In this document: positions 55,201 through 64,000 of the stretch, piece after piece
Numbering within the stretch: position 1 is the stretch's first letter
Layout of the letters: the number at the start of each line of letters is the position of its first letter
DNA from: Neelides folsomi
Taxonomy: Eukaryota > Arthropoda > Collembola > Neelipleona > Neelidae
DNA length: 64,000 nucleotides
Assembly (NCBI GenBank): GCA_034687125.1
Contig: JAQGBZ010000015.1
Coordinates: 186,001 to 250,000 of the forward strand
Reading direction: 5' to 3'
Translations under genes and position numbers: made by a program
The notes under the pieces: generated by a model
The model's database searches: none
Told to the model about the DNA's origin: nothing
Seen by the model: the letters and a program-made list of their open reading frames with translations, nothing else

Positions 55201-56592
55201 ACATCTCTGCACTTGAAAGATCCTAGAAGTGGGAATGATGATCGACGAGGGGGCCACTTTTAAGTTTTGAGCAATTTTTTACCCTTATTTGAAGTATCCG
55301 TCAAAGTCGGGATGAATCTTGGGAGAATCCTCGCGGAGTCTAAAATGGTTCTACAGGAGTCCCAAGAGGAACCTTAAACATTTCCTATTCCAGACATCAT
55401 CAGACACATGCATTTATTTGGATGTGCCCCACTTGTGTTTATCTAAATGTAAGTATGAGGAATTCCATCACGGAAGTTTAATATCCACTTTGAGGGATTT
55501 GGATGAAGTGGCCCTTCGATGGCTTCGATCCTTTCTTTTAATTTCTTATTAATTGAGGCGGGTTTTTTTGAAAGGTTCTCTTGGTTAATTGAAGAGGAGG
55601 TGGAGTGTGGAGGTTCGTCTATTGAGGGAATTGTAGATGGGGAGAGATATGAAATATAGAAGAGGGGCACGCGCCCGAGTTGTAGCAAATCAGATTGGGA
55701 CGCCTGTGAGACCTTCGAGGGACCGCCTTTGAAGTTTTGCCGACAGTCGCTCTCCTCGGAAGGCCATTAAGTAATCTCTCTCTCTCTTTTCCTCCGCTCT
55801 CCCACCGAGGAATCCCGAATCACAAGTCGGCCCTCCAAAACCCTCCCCGACTTCAAAAACAGTTATGACACGGGAACTTTTCCTAATTATGCACATCTTC
55901 CCCCTCCATCAAACCCCTTCTCAAAACGAACATCGCCTTTCCTTTCCCTTTTTTAAATTTTCATTAAAAATGGAATTTCCGCGTGTAAGAAATTCAAACT
56001 TTGATAAAGTTTTGTAAACTTATCAAGTTTCTTATTATAGTCATTTTTATATTCATTATACCTTTTTTGTAGACCTTCAATTCTCATGTTGGCTAATTTT
56101 TAATTTAATGCATTTTCATTATCTTTTCAATTTTTATTTCCCTCAACATTTCATTATCCTTATTTTTGTAGGTTTGAATTGAAATGTTATTAAAATAGTT
56201 ATTTACAAAGGTAGCGGAAATTCCTCAGTTTTAGTAAAAATGGAATGTTAGAGATAAAGGGGAATGTAACTTTTTGCAGAGCTGATTTTCCAAGACAAGG
56301 GCTGATGTTGTAATTAGGGAGGGTATAAATGGCCAAGGATGGTTTGTTCGGAGCAGCAGCTGTCATGATAGTGACCTGATAAACCTTCATTCAATCTCTT
56401 TAGTAATATTTGTCAAAGGGGGGATAGATAGGGAAGTTGAATAATGCCACTGCCGTTCGGACCCCATTCAACCTCTCTCAGCCCAATTGACTCACGTTGA
56501 ATAGGAGGCAGATGATGATCCACACATTGCCCTGTAATTTCTCATCCCTGATAAACATCTTCAGTAGGGACACTATGAATAATGAACTCTTG

Positions 56593-56607
56593 ATCATCAT
56601 CATCATC
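56593..56607 (+). repeat. (ATC)5 microsatellite
   Basis: Five perfect ATC units. Shorter ATC/CAT runs occur near 46638, 47023 and 59142. Confidence 0.7.
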
Positions 56608-57303
56608 GCCGCATCGAGTGTCTCATATACAAAGTATTACTTTTAGTATTAGTTATGCACTCTGATACGAGATATATGAATACCGACGATATAGCTAATA
56701 ATAACATATTCCGATGTAAAGTGCCTAATAGTGAAAATATAGCAAATATTTCCGATCCGATTGTTAGGATTTTATATACTCTCATATTTATTATATCAAC
56801 TTGCGGAACATGTGACGATGTTTGACATTTTCCAAGCTTCGACGATTGCGATCAAATGGGTAAAGGTTTTTTCATTTTTTGAAAAGCAAATGGGACACTC
56901 AGGCTCACCTCCCGGCCCCATCGAGGTCCATGTGGATTATTGAGAGTGATCTCCCCTCACTCACCCGACGAGTGAGATGGAGTGATGGTAATCTCATGAG
57001 TTGGATAAAAGCCCCCATTGTCCCCTATCCCCATATATTACATCCGAGAGTCATTTTCTCAGACTCCATTTGCACACAAAGGTCCACTACTTTTAATAGG
57101 CAGGAGGAATACTCTAAACTTGTATTTAACCAAAAAGTTGAAATGGTCAATAATGGATTGGTCCTTTCCATCCATTGATAGTAAAGTCCATTTTCCTAAA
57201 CGATTCCAACTGGAATTTCAAGAGTAGAGTATATTAATAATGGACCAAATAATGACTATGATCACTACATTTTTCAATTTTTGAATAAACCCACATCTGT
57301 GAT

Positions 57304-57338
57304 TTTTACATTCTGATATTTTACATTCTGATGTAAAA
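57304..57338 (+). repeat. 15-bp tandem repeat ending in a hairpin
   Basis: TTTTACATTCTGATA (57304-57318) is followed by TTTTACATTCTGATG (57319-57333). The second copy folds with the next bases: TTTTACAT, loop TCTG, ATGTAAAA, an 8-bp perfect stem at 57319-57338. Confidence 0.65.
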
Positions 57339-59286
57339 TACGTAAAGCTTTTCAATGTTTTGCATTTTTGAAATAGGACTGTCGAAATGTGATGTTCTTT
57401 TTCCGTGAGACTTTTACAAAGTGAGAGATAGAAAAGGAAAGTAAATTGGAAATGAAATGAATTTCCTTCAATTCCAATTGTTTTTGAACTTGTATTGATG
57501 TGGTTGTGAATTCTTTGTCTTTCACCGGAAATTGGATGGTTTGAGTGATTTTGAATCCTGGGGTAGACGCAGGTTTCTTTTTTGACATTCGAGCTCCTTT
57601 TTATCTCGTGGGTTCACTGGGTGGAAAAGGGAGTTGAGAGAAGCCTAGTTGTCAATTGCACTCAGTCGGTCACTTCACTACAAACACTTTTTGCGGGAAT
57701 CTTCTCCGCAAACTAAGCAATTCCCTCTCGTTTCCAAATTGTGTTTTTCCCAATTCTCTGCCATTCTCTTCAATTTTAGATTCAATTCCACAAAATCGTA
57801 TACCTTTCACTTTCCACATTTTTCTCATTATTTTTGAGCATTTGGGGTTTAATTTCATTTGGCTGAGTGTCTTAATGCACCAGAGCGGATAAACTGCTGA
57901 AGAATCGAATTAAAATCCTCGGCATCTCATAACTTCATTGCGTATGACGAGAGCATGAGAATAAGGCATAATCTTTATGAAGTATTATTGGGAAATAAAT
58001 GAAGTAGTGATGTTATTTGGATTTGGATATAAAAAGGAGTATTTAGTGAGGGATAGATAGGGAGCAATCGAATTTTGTATATTAAGGACCGGGTCTTTCG
58101 GTCTGTTCGGTTGGTTGAAGTCCCTCGAAGTCTCTCGGTTCATTTCCTTCCCATTTTCTCATCCAGTTAGGCGAAGGTTGAAGAGCTGGCTGGGAGAAAT
58201 TCACCATTTTCTCTCTTAATTCCACTTCTTAGCTCATCCAACCATCAGTTCCATTCCTACAAGAATGCCCGCACTAACGAACTCGTACCACTATCAATTC
58301 ATTTTAATTATCCTATCAATTCACATGGGGGGATTGCTCATTTCAGAAGGAAAGTCTCATTTTAATTCCTTTCTTTAATTACATCATAAATGATGCATTT
58401 TGAACGATTTGCGAAATAATGGGTGGAATATAAATAGTATAGAGTTTACCTTGTAGTAAATGTGAGAAGTATGAAAATGGGGGATTTTCATTATTTAGAT
58501 TCCTTCTGACATTTTGAATTGACTTGTAAATGAGGTCGTGGATATTTGAATTAATTACTAATACTTTTTAAAGTGGAGATCCTTCTGGGACATGATTAAA
58601 TATAAATAATGCATAAATAAGAAGGTAGGGATGAGAAGGAAGCGAGAGGGTTGGATGGAAATCCTAACGAGGCGACGCCTCCTCGAGGCTCATCCTGAGT
58701 AATTAGCCCTTCAGCCCTAATTACTTATTCATTCACTCAACCAGCTTCTATCGCTCCATCTTCATCGTGCCTTAAGTGCCTTGTGCATACATCCATCCAT
58801 ACTTATACACTCCCTTTGCATCAGTCCTTGGGAGTTTCCTCAAATACAGAAGACGGAGACTTGAGAGTAATTGGCCCATTAATTGAAAAGCTGCTTCCCT
58901 CACGGCGAATCAAATCCCTCCGTTCAGCAACATTGGCGAGAACATTGAGAGAAGAGATGCTTTTAATCCACCAGCATTTTGATTATGAAGAATTAACAAA
59001 ATACCCCCAAGGACTCAGATTTTTCAATATTCAGGGCGGACGGGGTTTTGTACCTTAAATCAAAAGCCTCGGCGGGGTTATTAATTTATTAGCCAAAAGG
59101 AGCATTTTGACTTATTACTCATCTTTTTTTTCATCCTCCCTTTGCCATCATCATTTTCATCATCATAAGTAGGGAAACAAGCAAGAGGTCAAGATTGTGA
59201 AAGCTGGAGTCTCGAAACCCGCAGCTTCTTAAATCCTATTGCTTCAAGCTGTATAAAATATGCGCTTTTAAGGTCAAAGATGACTT

Positions 59287-59328
59287 TATGAATTTCATAA
59301 ATTCCTAATGAATTGTATGAAATTTATA
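59287..59328 (+). repeat. Hairpin with a CTAAT loop, upstream of the TCF exon
   Basis: An imperfect inverted repeat: left arm 59287-59304, loop CTAAT at 59305-59309, right arm 59310-59328. The arms pair over 18 positions, with one bulged G at 59315 and one G-T wobble. The loop is the insect-type branch-point motif, 90 nt before the TCF 3' splice site. In RNA it could hide or display that motif. Confidence 0.5.
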
Positions 59329-59374
59329 CAAACCAATTGTTTGGAATTCCTAAATGAAATTTATTTATGTTTTA

Positions 59375-59399
59375 TAACAATCGTTTTTAATTTTTATAG
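59375..59399 (+). other. 3' splice site of the TCF exon
   Basis: A T-rich tract ends in TAG directly before the first TCF codon. A TAAC-type branch-point candidate lies about 20 nt upstream, near 59377-59380. The reading frame starts cleanly at 59400, and the region just upstream has no matching protein similarity, which supports this boundary. Confidence 0.78.
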
Positions 59400-59517
59400 G
59401 GGAAATTTGGTGCTGGATCCCTTGGATTTTTCTGTAACGGCGTAGGCGAATTGTCACAACCACCTCCAGCTCACATGGGCATTCCTCCTTTATTCGATCC
59501 CGCTAAAGCTGTTCATG
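59400..59517 (+). CDS. pan: Internal exon of a TCF/LEF (Pangolin) transcription factor
   Basis: This internal exon encodes 39 codons plus one base, entering in phase 0 and leaving in phase 1. The peptide contains GSLGFFCNG, then SQPPPAHMGIPP, then a DPAK segment. I match this from memory to the central region of arthropod Pangolin/TCF, where FFC...PPPAHCGIPP..LDPK is found between the N-terminal beta-catenin-binding domain and the HMG box. TCF/LEF proteins bind DNA in the nucleus as the end point of canonical Wnt signalling, repressing with Groucho and activating with beta-catenin. The exon carries no HMG residues itself. It follows a pyrimidine-rich tract ending TTTTTATAG and is followed by GTAAGT. 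Relative to the fly sequence I remember, the YQL after GIPP is replaced by LF and the DPK motif is altered. The family call rests on this short motif alone; the rest of the gene must lie outside the window. Confidence 0.82.
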
Positions 59518-59523
59518 GTAAGT
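59518..59523 (+). other. 5' splice site of the TCF exon
   Basis: GTAAGT follows CATG directly at the point where similarity to Pangolin stops. It is a full-consensus U1 donor. The single leftover G means the next exon must begin with two bases that complete the codon. Confidence 0.8.
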
Positions 59524-60350
59524 CAATTATTTTATAGCTCGATATAATTAACTATTAAATATTCTACATGCTGCGATCCTCTTGGTTTTACGTGCGATAA
59601 ATTCAAAACATGTCTGAACCCATTGTGAAATTACGAAAAATTATTGTGATGAACTGCAAAACTCTCCACATTTGTCTTTCCCATCACATGTAAATTGTGA
59701 GTGATGATATCAGTGGGATATTGAGGAAATGCGGACATGGGGTTTAAAAGAGAAAAATGAATCTCCTCCGGGTCATTTCATCTTTTCAACACGGCGCCTT
59801 GTAAGGCATTGGGATGTTTGTAAAGTGAGTGAGGTGAAATAGCGGAGGAATTTAGACAAATCGGAGGCTGGCGATTAATTCTTCTCACTCAACGTCCTCT
59901 TTCTATTGTCCCTTCCAGCCTTGTTGTCATTTTACTCTCTTTATCGTTCCAACTATTCAAACCTACCACTCAGGGTCTCTTCATTGTATGCAAATTTACC
60001 CTTGCTAAATTAATTCATGCGGAGTATGGAGGCGTTGAAACAAAATCATTTTGGGGGCGAAACTAAGAATTGAAGAAAATACAAAGAGGTAAATAAAATG
60101 TAAGAAGCTTCGTATAAGAACTTGCACAGAAGTTTTATTCAAAGGAGCTGTTTATAATTATATGATAAGAAGTTGTATTTAAGAAGCGCGGATCATTTAG
60201 GAAATGACTAATAGGGTTAATAAGGATCGTGATGGGGTGAAGTTGAGATCGGCCGGGATAAGAGGAACCGAGGGGATGAATAAAGGAAGCAATTTTTGAT
60301 TACGACTCCATCAGGCGAATAAGGGAAAGAAGAGAGGGCCATTTTCCTTT

Positions 60351-60370
60351 ATTATTATGATTATTATTAT
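60351..60370. repeat. ATT-rich microsatellite
   Basis: ATT units are interrupted once by ATG. Confidence 0.6.
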
Positions 60371-60397
60371 GGGAGGGAAATGGTAAAGAGATTTGAC

Positions 60398-60423
60398 CCG
60401 CCGCTGCCGTCGCCACCACCGCC
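60398..60423. repeat. GCC/ACC-rich run
   Basis: Imperfect CCG and CCA triplets make a small GC-rich island 0.9 kb after the TCF exon. Confidence 0.5.
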
Positions 60424-60659
60424 TTCTTCGTACGTGCCCAACTTCTAAAGAGAACCTTAATGAGAGGAAAAGGAACAAAGGGAAGGGACAAATTCAATTC
60501 CACACATTTCAGACACTCAAAGTGTTTTAAGAAATGATTCTTATTAAAACGCTACTTAATATTACTCAAGTCAGACCCAGGAGCTATACTTACTCTTTTG
60601 ATCAACCTTTTTTATTAAAGCTGAGTGTTTTATTAATTTCATTTTTAAGAAATTTTGCT

Positions 60660-60681
60660 AATTAATTTAAAAAAATTAATT
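60660..60681. repeat. AT hairpin
   Basis: AATTAATTT and AAATTAATT are separated by four A residues, a perfect 9-bp stem. Confidence 0.55.
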
Positions 60682-61431
60682 CAGTATTATATGAATGGAT
60701 TGTGTAACAGTAATAATATAAATAGTTAGAAAATAAAAATTGGCCAAAGTTTGGGTGAACGGAGGGAAATGGGCCGAGAAATGGAATTTAAATGAAATGG
60801 AAATTAAATCTCGATTTAATGAAAAAAATCCTCATTTAGTGAAAGTGGAAGCGAGAAAAGTTTGGATTGATGAGGCGACGGGGCGCGGATTTGTAAGTTG
60901 ATTCACCTTCAAATCCCTGAACAAACCAGGGAGGGATTATGTGATAATTAAAACGTAAAGTTTGATCATTAGTCTTGATTAAATTTACTCGCTTCCCTCG
61001 TTTGAGATTCTTCTTTCCAACATATTCTGATACCGATACTGAATGTGAGACGTGTTTAATCAACTCTTTCATTTGAAACAATTCCGCCGTCTCTTTTTAC
61101 TTCACCCGTTTAAACCCCGCAGTTCCAATTTCAACTCTTCATCTTAATGAAGGAGATTATTGGATTTGTTTTTAACTTATCGTAACGAACATGTATAGAT
61201 ACGGCCTTACCATTACCATTATAATGCAAAATGAACGGGAAATTAGAATTGAGGGGAAATGAGAAAAATCATCTTTATAAGATTGTTTTGACGAATAAAG
61301 TGGGCATTAAAAATTAATTAGACGGAGAAATGAAGCTCATTTTGTTCGATCTTGGAGAGATGGGAATTTTGTGAGGGAGATGATGAGACGTGAGATGAGA
61401 AGTTCCTTCATTTTAATTCCCCTTTGATCTT

Positions 61432-61445
61432 TGAAGAGAAAAGGG
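61432..61445 (+). promoter_or_regulatory. Two abutting TCF-type motifs
   Basis: CTTTGAT (61432-61438) is followed directly by CTTTGAA (61439-61445), both fitting CTTTG(A/T)(A/T). They lie about 1.9 kb into the intron after the TCF exon and just before the orphan open frame. Occupancy is unknown. Confidence 0.18.
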
Positions 61446-61623
61446 ACGAATGGAGTGGAGGACCCGAACAAAGGAAAGCCGAATGAATTCAAATTCTCCC
61501 GCATAATTAAATTGAAAAGTTCATGTTTCAATTCATGCTTGGGGGATTAAAATCGTTTTATTAGCATCAATAAAATTGCAACTACAATTCCGTATTGTGT
61601 TTCCAATTGCCCTCATCGTTACA

Positions 61624-62199
61624 ATGTCACGGTTTTTGAAAAAAAAACATGTCAAATCATATAAATACATTTTCTATATTGTAATAGTATTACGTATTAC
61701 ATCTGTAGAAATTAGGATTTTGGATATAGGTTGGCTGTTGGATAGAAGAGATTTAGTTAATTATTGGATGAATTTTGAGAGTTTGTATTTCCAATCCTTG
61801 ATTTACGCAGAGAGCGTAATGGTGTTTGGGAATATTTTTAAAGGTAATGGGAAATGGTCCTTTTCCACCCCAATTTACATGGAGTTATTGGTGAAGGAGT
61901 TGGGAGACGTTGGAGGATGTTTATGGAACTTTCTTCCCTTGAGGATCGTTAAGTTCATCCTCATGTTGGTTGGGTACATTTACACGTCTTGTTCCTCTTA
62001 TTTATGTCAAGTTCCTCCTCCGAGCTTTTGGGTGACCTCTGAAAAATCCCGCAACTTCCGTAGCACCAAACTCCGCAACTCCAAACGTTCCAAATTTCCC
62101 CATTCGTCTTGTCTCTCTTTTTATTCAATACATATAAAATACTTGTATTGGAAAGTGTTTGAAGGGAATAAGAAGTTTGCAAGAAGTAAGGTTGAGTGA
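61624..62199 (+). CDS. Orphan open reading frame, unknown product
   Basis: The stop-free run extends from 61516 to the TGA at 62197-62199, and the first ATG is at 61624, giving 191 codons. It is the longest open run in the window and longer than I would expect by chance at this composition. The product would be hydrophobic at residues 11-22 and again around 101-114, with a basic, serine-rich C-terminal third. I recognise no domain. It sits in the intron after the TCF exon on the same strand, with no clear promoter or flanking splice pair. It could be a nested gene, an old coding fragment, or chance. Confidence 0.18.
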   Translation: MSRFLKKKHVKSYKYIFYIVIVLRITSVEIRILDIGWLLDRRDLVNYWMNFESLYFQSLIYAESVMVFGNIFKGNGKWSFSTPIYMELLVKELGDVGGCLWNFLPLRIVKFILMLVGYIYTSCSSYLCQVPPPSFWVTSEKSRNFRSTKLRNSKRSKFPHSSCLSFYSIHIKYLYWKVFEGNKKFARSKVE

Positions 62200-64000
62200 A
62201 AAAGTAACGGCGTCTCCAACCACACGCCCTCTCAATTCCTAATTAACCATATGAACATTTATAAATCCTCAGAATTAAATATAGGGGCAATATGTATGGG
62301 CCAAATCCTTGGTCGTAAATTTCACAATTCGGGGACGAATTTGGGGGACAGTTTTCCCTGGCTGTATTTTGTGGGGTTGAATGAGTTGAATGGAAGGAAG
62401 GACCAAGGAGGGAATGAGGAACGAAGGAGAGAATTATGAGGAAGATTAAATGAAATTTATGAACCAACACTTTTCCCCAATTTACATGGTGGAAAAGGAT
62501 GTGGAGATTTGGGTGAATTTCCAGGGGACTGAATAAAGACGTGGGGTGGATGATGAGGAATGAGCTGAATGAGGGAGGCGGAGTTTGGTTGGCTGATTTT
62601 CAATTGCATCATCATCTTCATTACGAGGATCTTCCTCATCTCCCTCTATTAATTCACAAATTGAATATTGAGATCCGGCCCAGCTCCTTTTATACACAGA
62701 CTTTTATATGTAACTCCTTGTCCTTTACAAATATCTCCTCCTATTATTACTTTCTTATATGACCATTATCTTCAAAACTCAATGATTTCATTCAGTTCCT
62801 TCAATTAAACCTTTCCCTTTTTCCGCTCAAACCCTTTTTAACAATTTCCGCTCAAAAATCCATTTTATAGATTTTTTTAATCTTCAATAAAGGAAGACAT
62901 TTTCTGACTTGAATAGATAAAATTGTTTTAATAGAATTTGGAGAATGTAGTCAAATTAATTTATGAAAATAAAAAGGTCCATGTTGACTTGTCCGAGTTG
63001 AACAATGTGGAAAGCGATGTTCATTTCTCTTTTCATATAAAAGAATGGGGGATTCTTGTAAGTTTTGTGAAATTCATTATTTCTTCCTTCCTTCACGTCG
63101 TTGGGCTTTTTGAACCAAATGAATATTTGCGATTTGAATCTGCTTATCGTTTTGTAAGAGATAATGAGAATGAATGGGGAGTTGTAAATGAAGCTCCTCA
63201 TGGGCCACGGAGAGAACAATGAGATGTTCAGAGGAGCTTATAAACTCTTGCGACGAAGTACAATCAAATATTAGGAATCTTTACAGTCAAAAGAACTCAA
63301 ATGCCCAAATGAGGATTTTCATTTCAATTCTTTCGGAAAGTCGGGAACCTTATACTGTCATGTTAATATGAATCTTTATATGATAAAGTATGTACGATGA
63401 TACTCAATGTTTATTATCAGTATTTTAAGTATACTTAATATTGTGCATTTTATTAAAGAAGTCTGCAGATTATTAAAAAAATGTTCCTATTTTGTATTTG
63501 TTCATTTTGAACTTTCCATTGTGGAAATTGGATTTTAGTAGGATGGGAAAAATGTAACAAAGGATTGATGAGAGATTTCTTTAAGAAAGGGACAGGGAAA
63601 TTGAATAGAAGTTTGTTCTGAATTGGAACCAGAGCACTTCGAGTTTAAATGGGAGATTGAGGCGTCCCTTTGGATTACAAAAAAAACTTTCCCATTTAAC
63701 CCTTTCCTTCTTCAACTTTTGGCCCGGGAAATTTCCTTTTGTTCCCTTCCGGGCCAAGATGAACTTTCTCATTTAGACAAGTTGAATTCAACAAAGGAAC
63801 CAATGGATTATTAGTTTGGTGTAATGAGCCAGAAATGACGAGATCATTTCTTATGCAATTTATGAATATTACCTAAGCATACATATCCTATACTGGTTTC
63901 CTCCTTTATTATGATAATTCTAATAACTTGTACGTAGGTATACAATATCCAGTATGGACAAAATAGTATATCATATCGATTACAATTCTGGTTATTACAC
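62200..64000. other. Intron following the TCF exon, last part
   Basis: I see nothing I can support here beyond AT-rich non-coding sequence. Several frames of 60-94 codons overlap on both strands, as expected by chance. Confidence 0.55.

Larger units (their letters stand above)
49001..59286. other. Non-coding, probable intron leading to the TCF exon
   Basis: No supportable gene. Contents are a GC-rich stretch at 53510-53560, a CGCCGCGGCG palindrome at 52212, an ATC microsatellite at 56593, and a tandem repeat with hairpin at 57304. Frames at 53412-53618 and 54070-54483 looked possible but have no convincing splice sites and no family resemblance. Confidence 0.6.
59524..61515. other. Intron following the TCF exon, first part
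   Basis: No supportable gene. The stretch contains ATT and GCC microsatellite-like runs at 60351 and 60398, an AT hairpin at 60660, and two abutting TCF-type motifs at 61432. I looked for the next Pangolin exon, expected to read like RP.LYPF..GQYPYP, and did not find it. Confidence 0.6.

Noticed and set aside
60572-60610. Possible next TCF exon: a frame reading RPRSYTYSF after an AG
   Set aside because: It resembles the expected RP.LYPF only loosely, the preceding CTCAAG is a poor 3' splice site, and the frame soon becomes low-complexity.

Overview
This window looks like eukaryotic, invertebrate-type DNA. It is A+T-rich by eye, CpG is not obviously depleted, and it is almost entirely non-coding. 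One stretch reads clearly as a conserved coding exon: 59400-59517 on the + strand. It has a good 3' splice site and a perfect GTAAGT donor, and it encodes a 39-residue piece of a TCF/LEF (Pangolin) Wnt transcription factor. The core, FFCNG...SQPPPAHMGIPP...DP, is close to what I remember of the arthropod Pangolin central region between the beta-catenin-binding N-terminus and the HMG box. I therefore suggest an arthropod, perhaps a crustacean, but the sequence does not settle the species.

Layout. Positions 1-59399 read as one or more very long + strand introns upstream of that exon. Positions 59518-64000 are the start of the next intron. I found no other TCF exon (neither the beta-catenin-binding exon nor the HMG box), no tRNA or rRNA gene, and no recognisable transposase, reverse transcriptase or integrase.

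The most interesting signal is a pair of textbook recursive-splicing (ratchet) sites on the + strand. Their junctions lie at 20378/20379 and 38183/38184. Each has a CTAAT branch-point motif, a pyrimidine tract, and YAG joined directly to GTAAGT. They would divide the upstream intron into steps of more than 20 kb, 17.8 kb and 21.2 kb, ending at the TCF exon. Each is followed by an unusually GC-rich stretch and a second donor-like site, which outlines cryptic 'RS-exons' of 87 and 105 nt. In the frame set by the TCF exon the first would introduce an early stop. The second is open throughout and could be a 35-codon cassette. I saw no comparable site on the - strand.

Other items are a cluster of TCF-type CTTTGATC motifs about 0.6-1 kb before the first ratchet (possible autoregulation), a hairpin with CTAAT in its loop about 90 nt before the TCF exon, two GC-rich segments that may be regulatory, and several short tandem repeats and palindromes. 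An unusually long orphan open frame at 61516-62199 resembles no family I know. Everything outside the exon and the splice signals is low-confidence.
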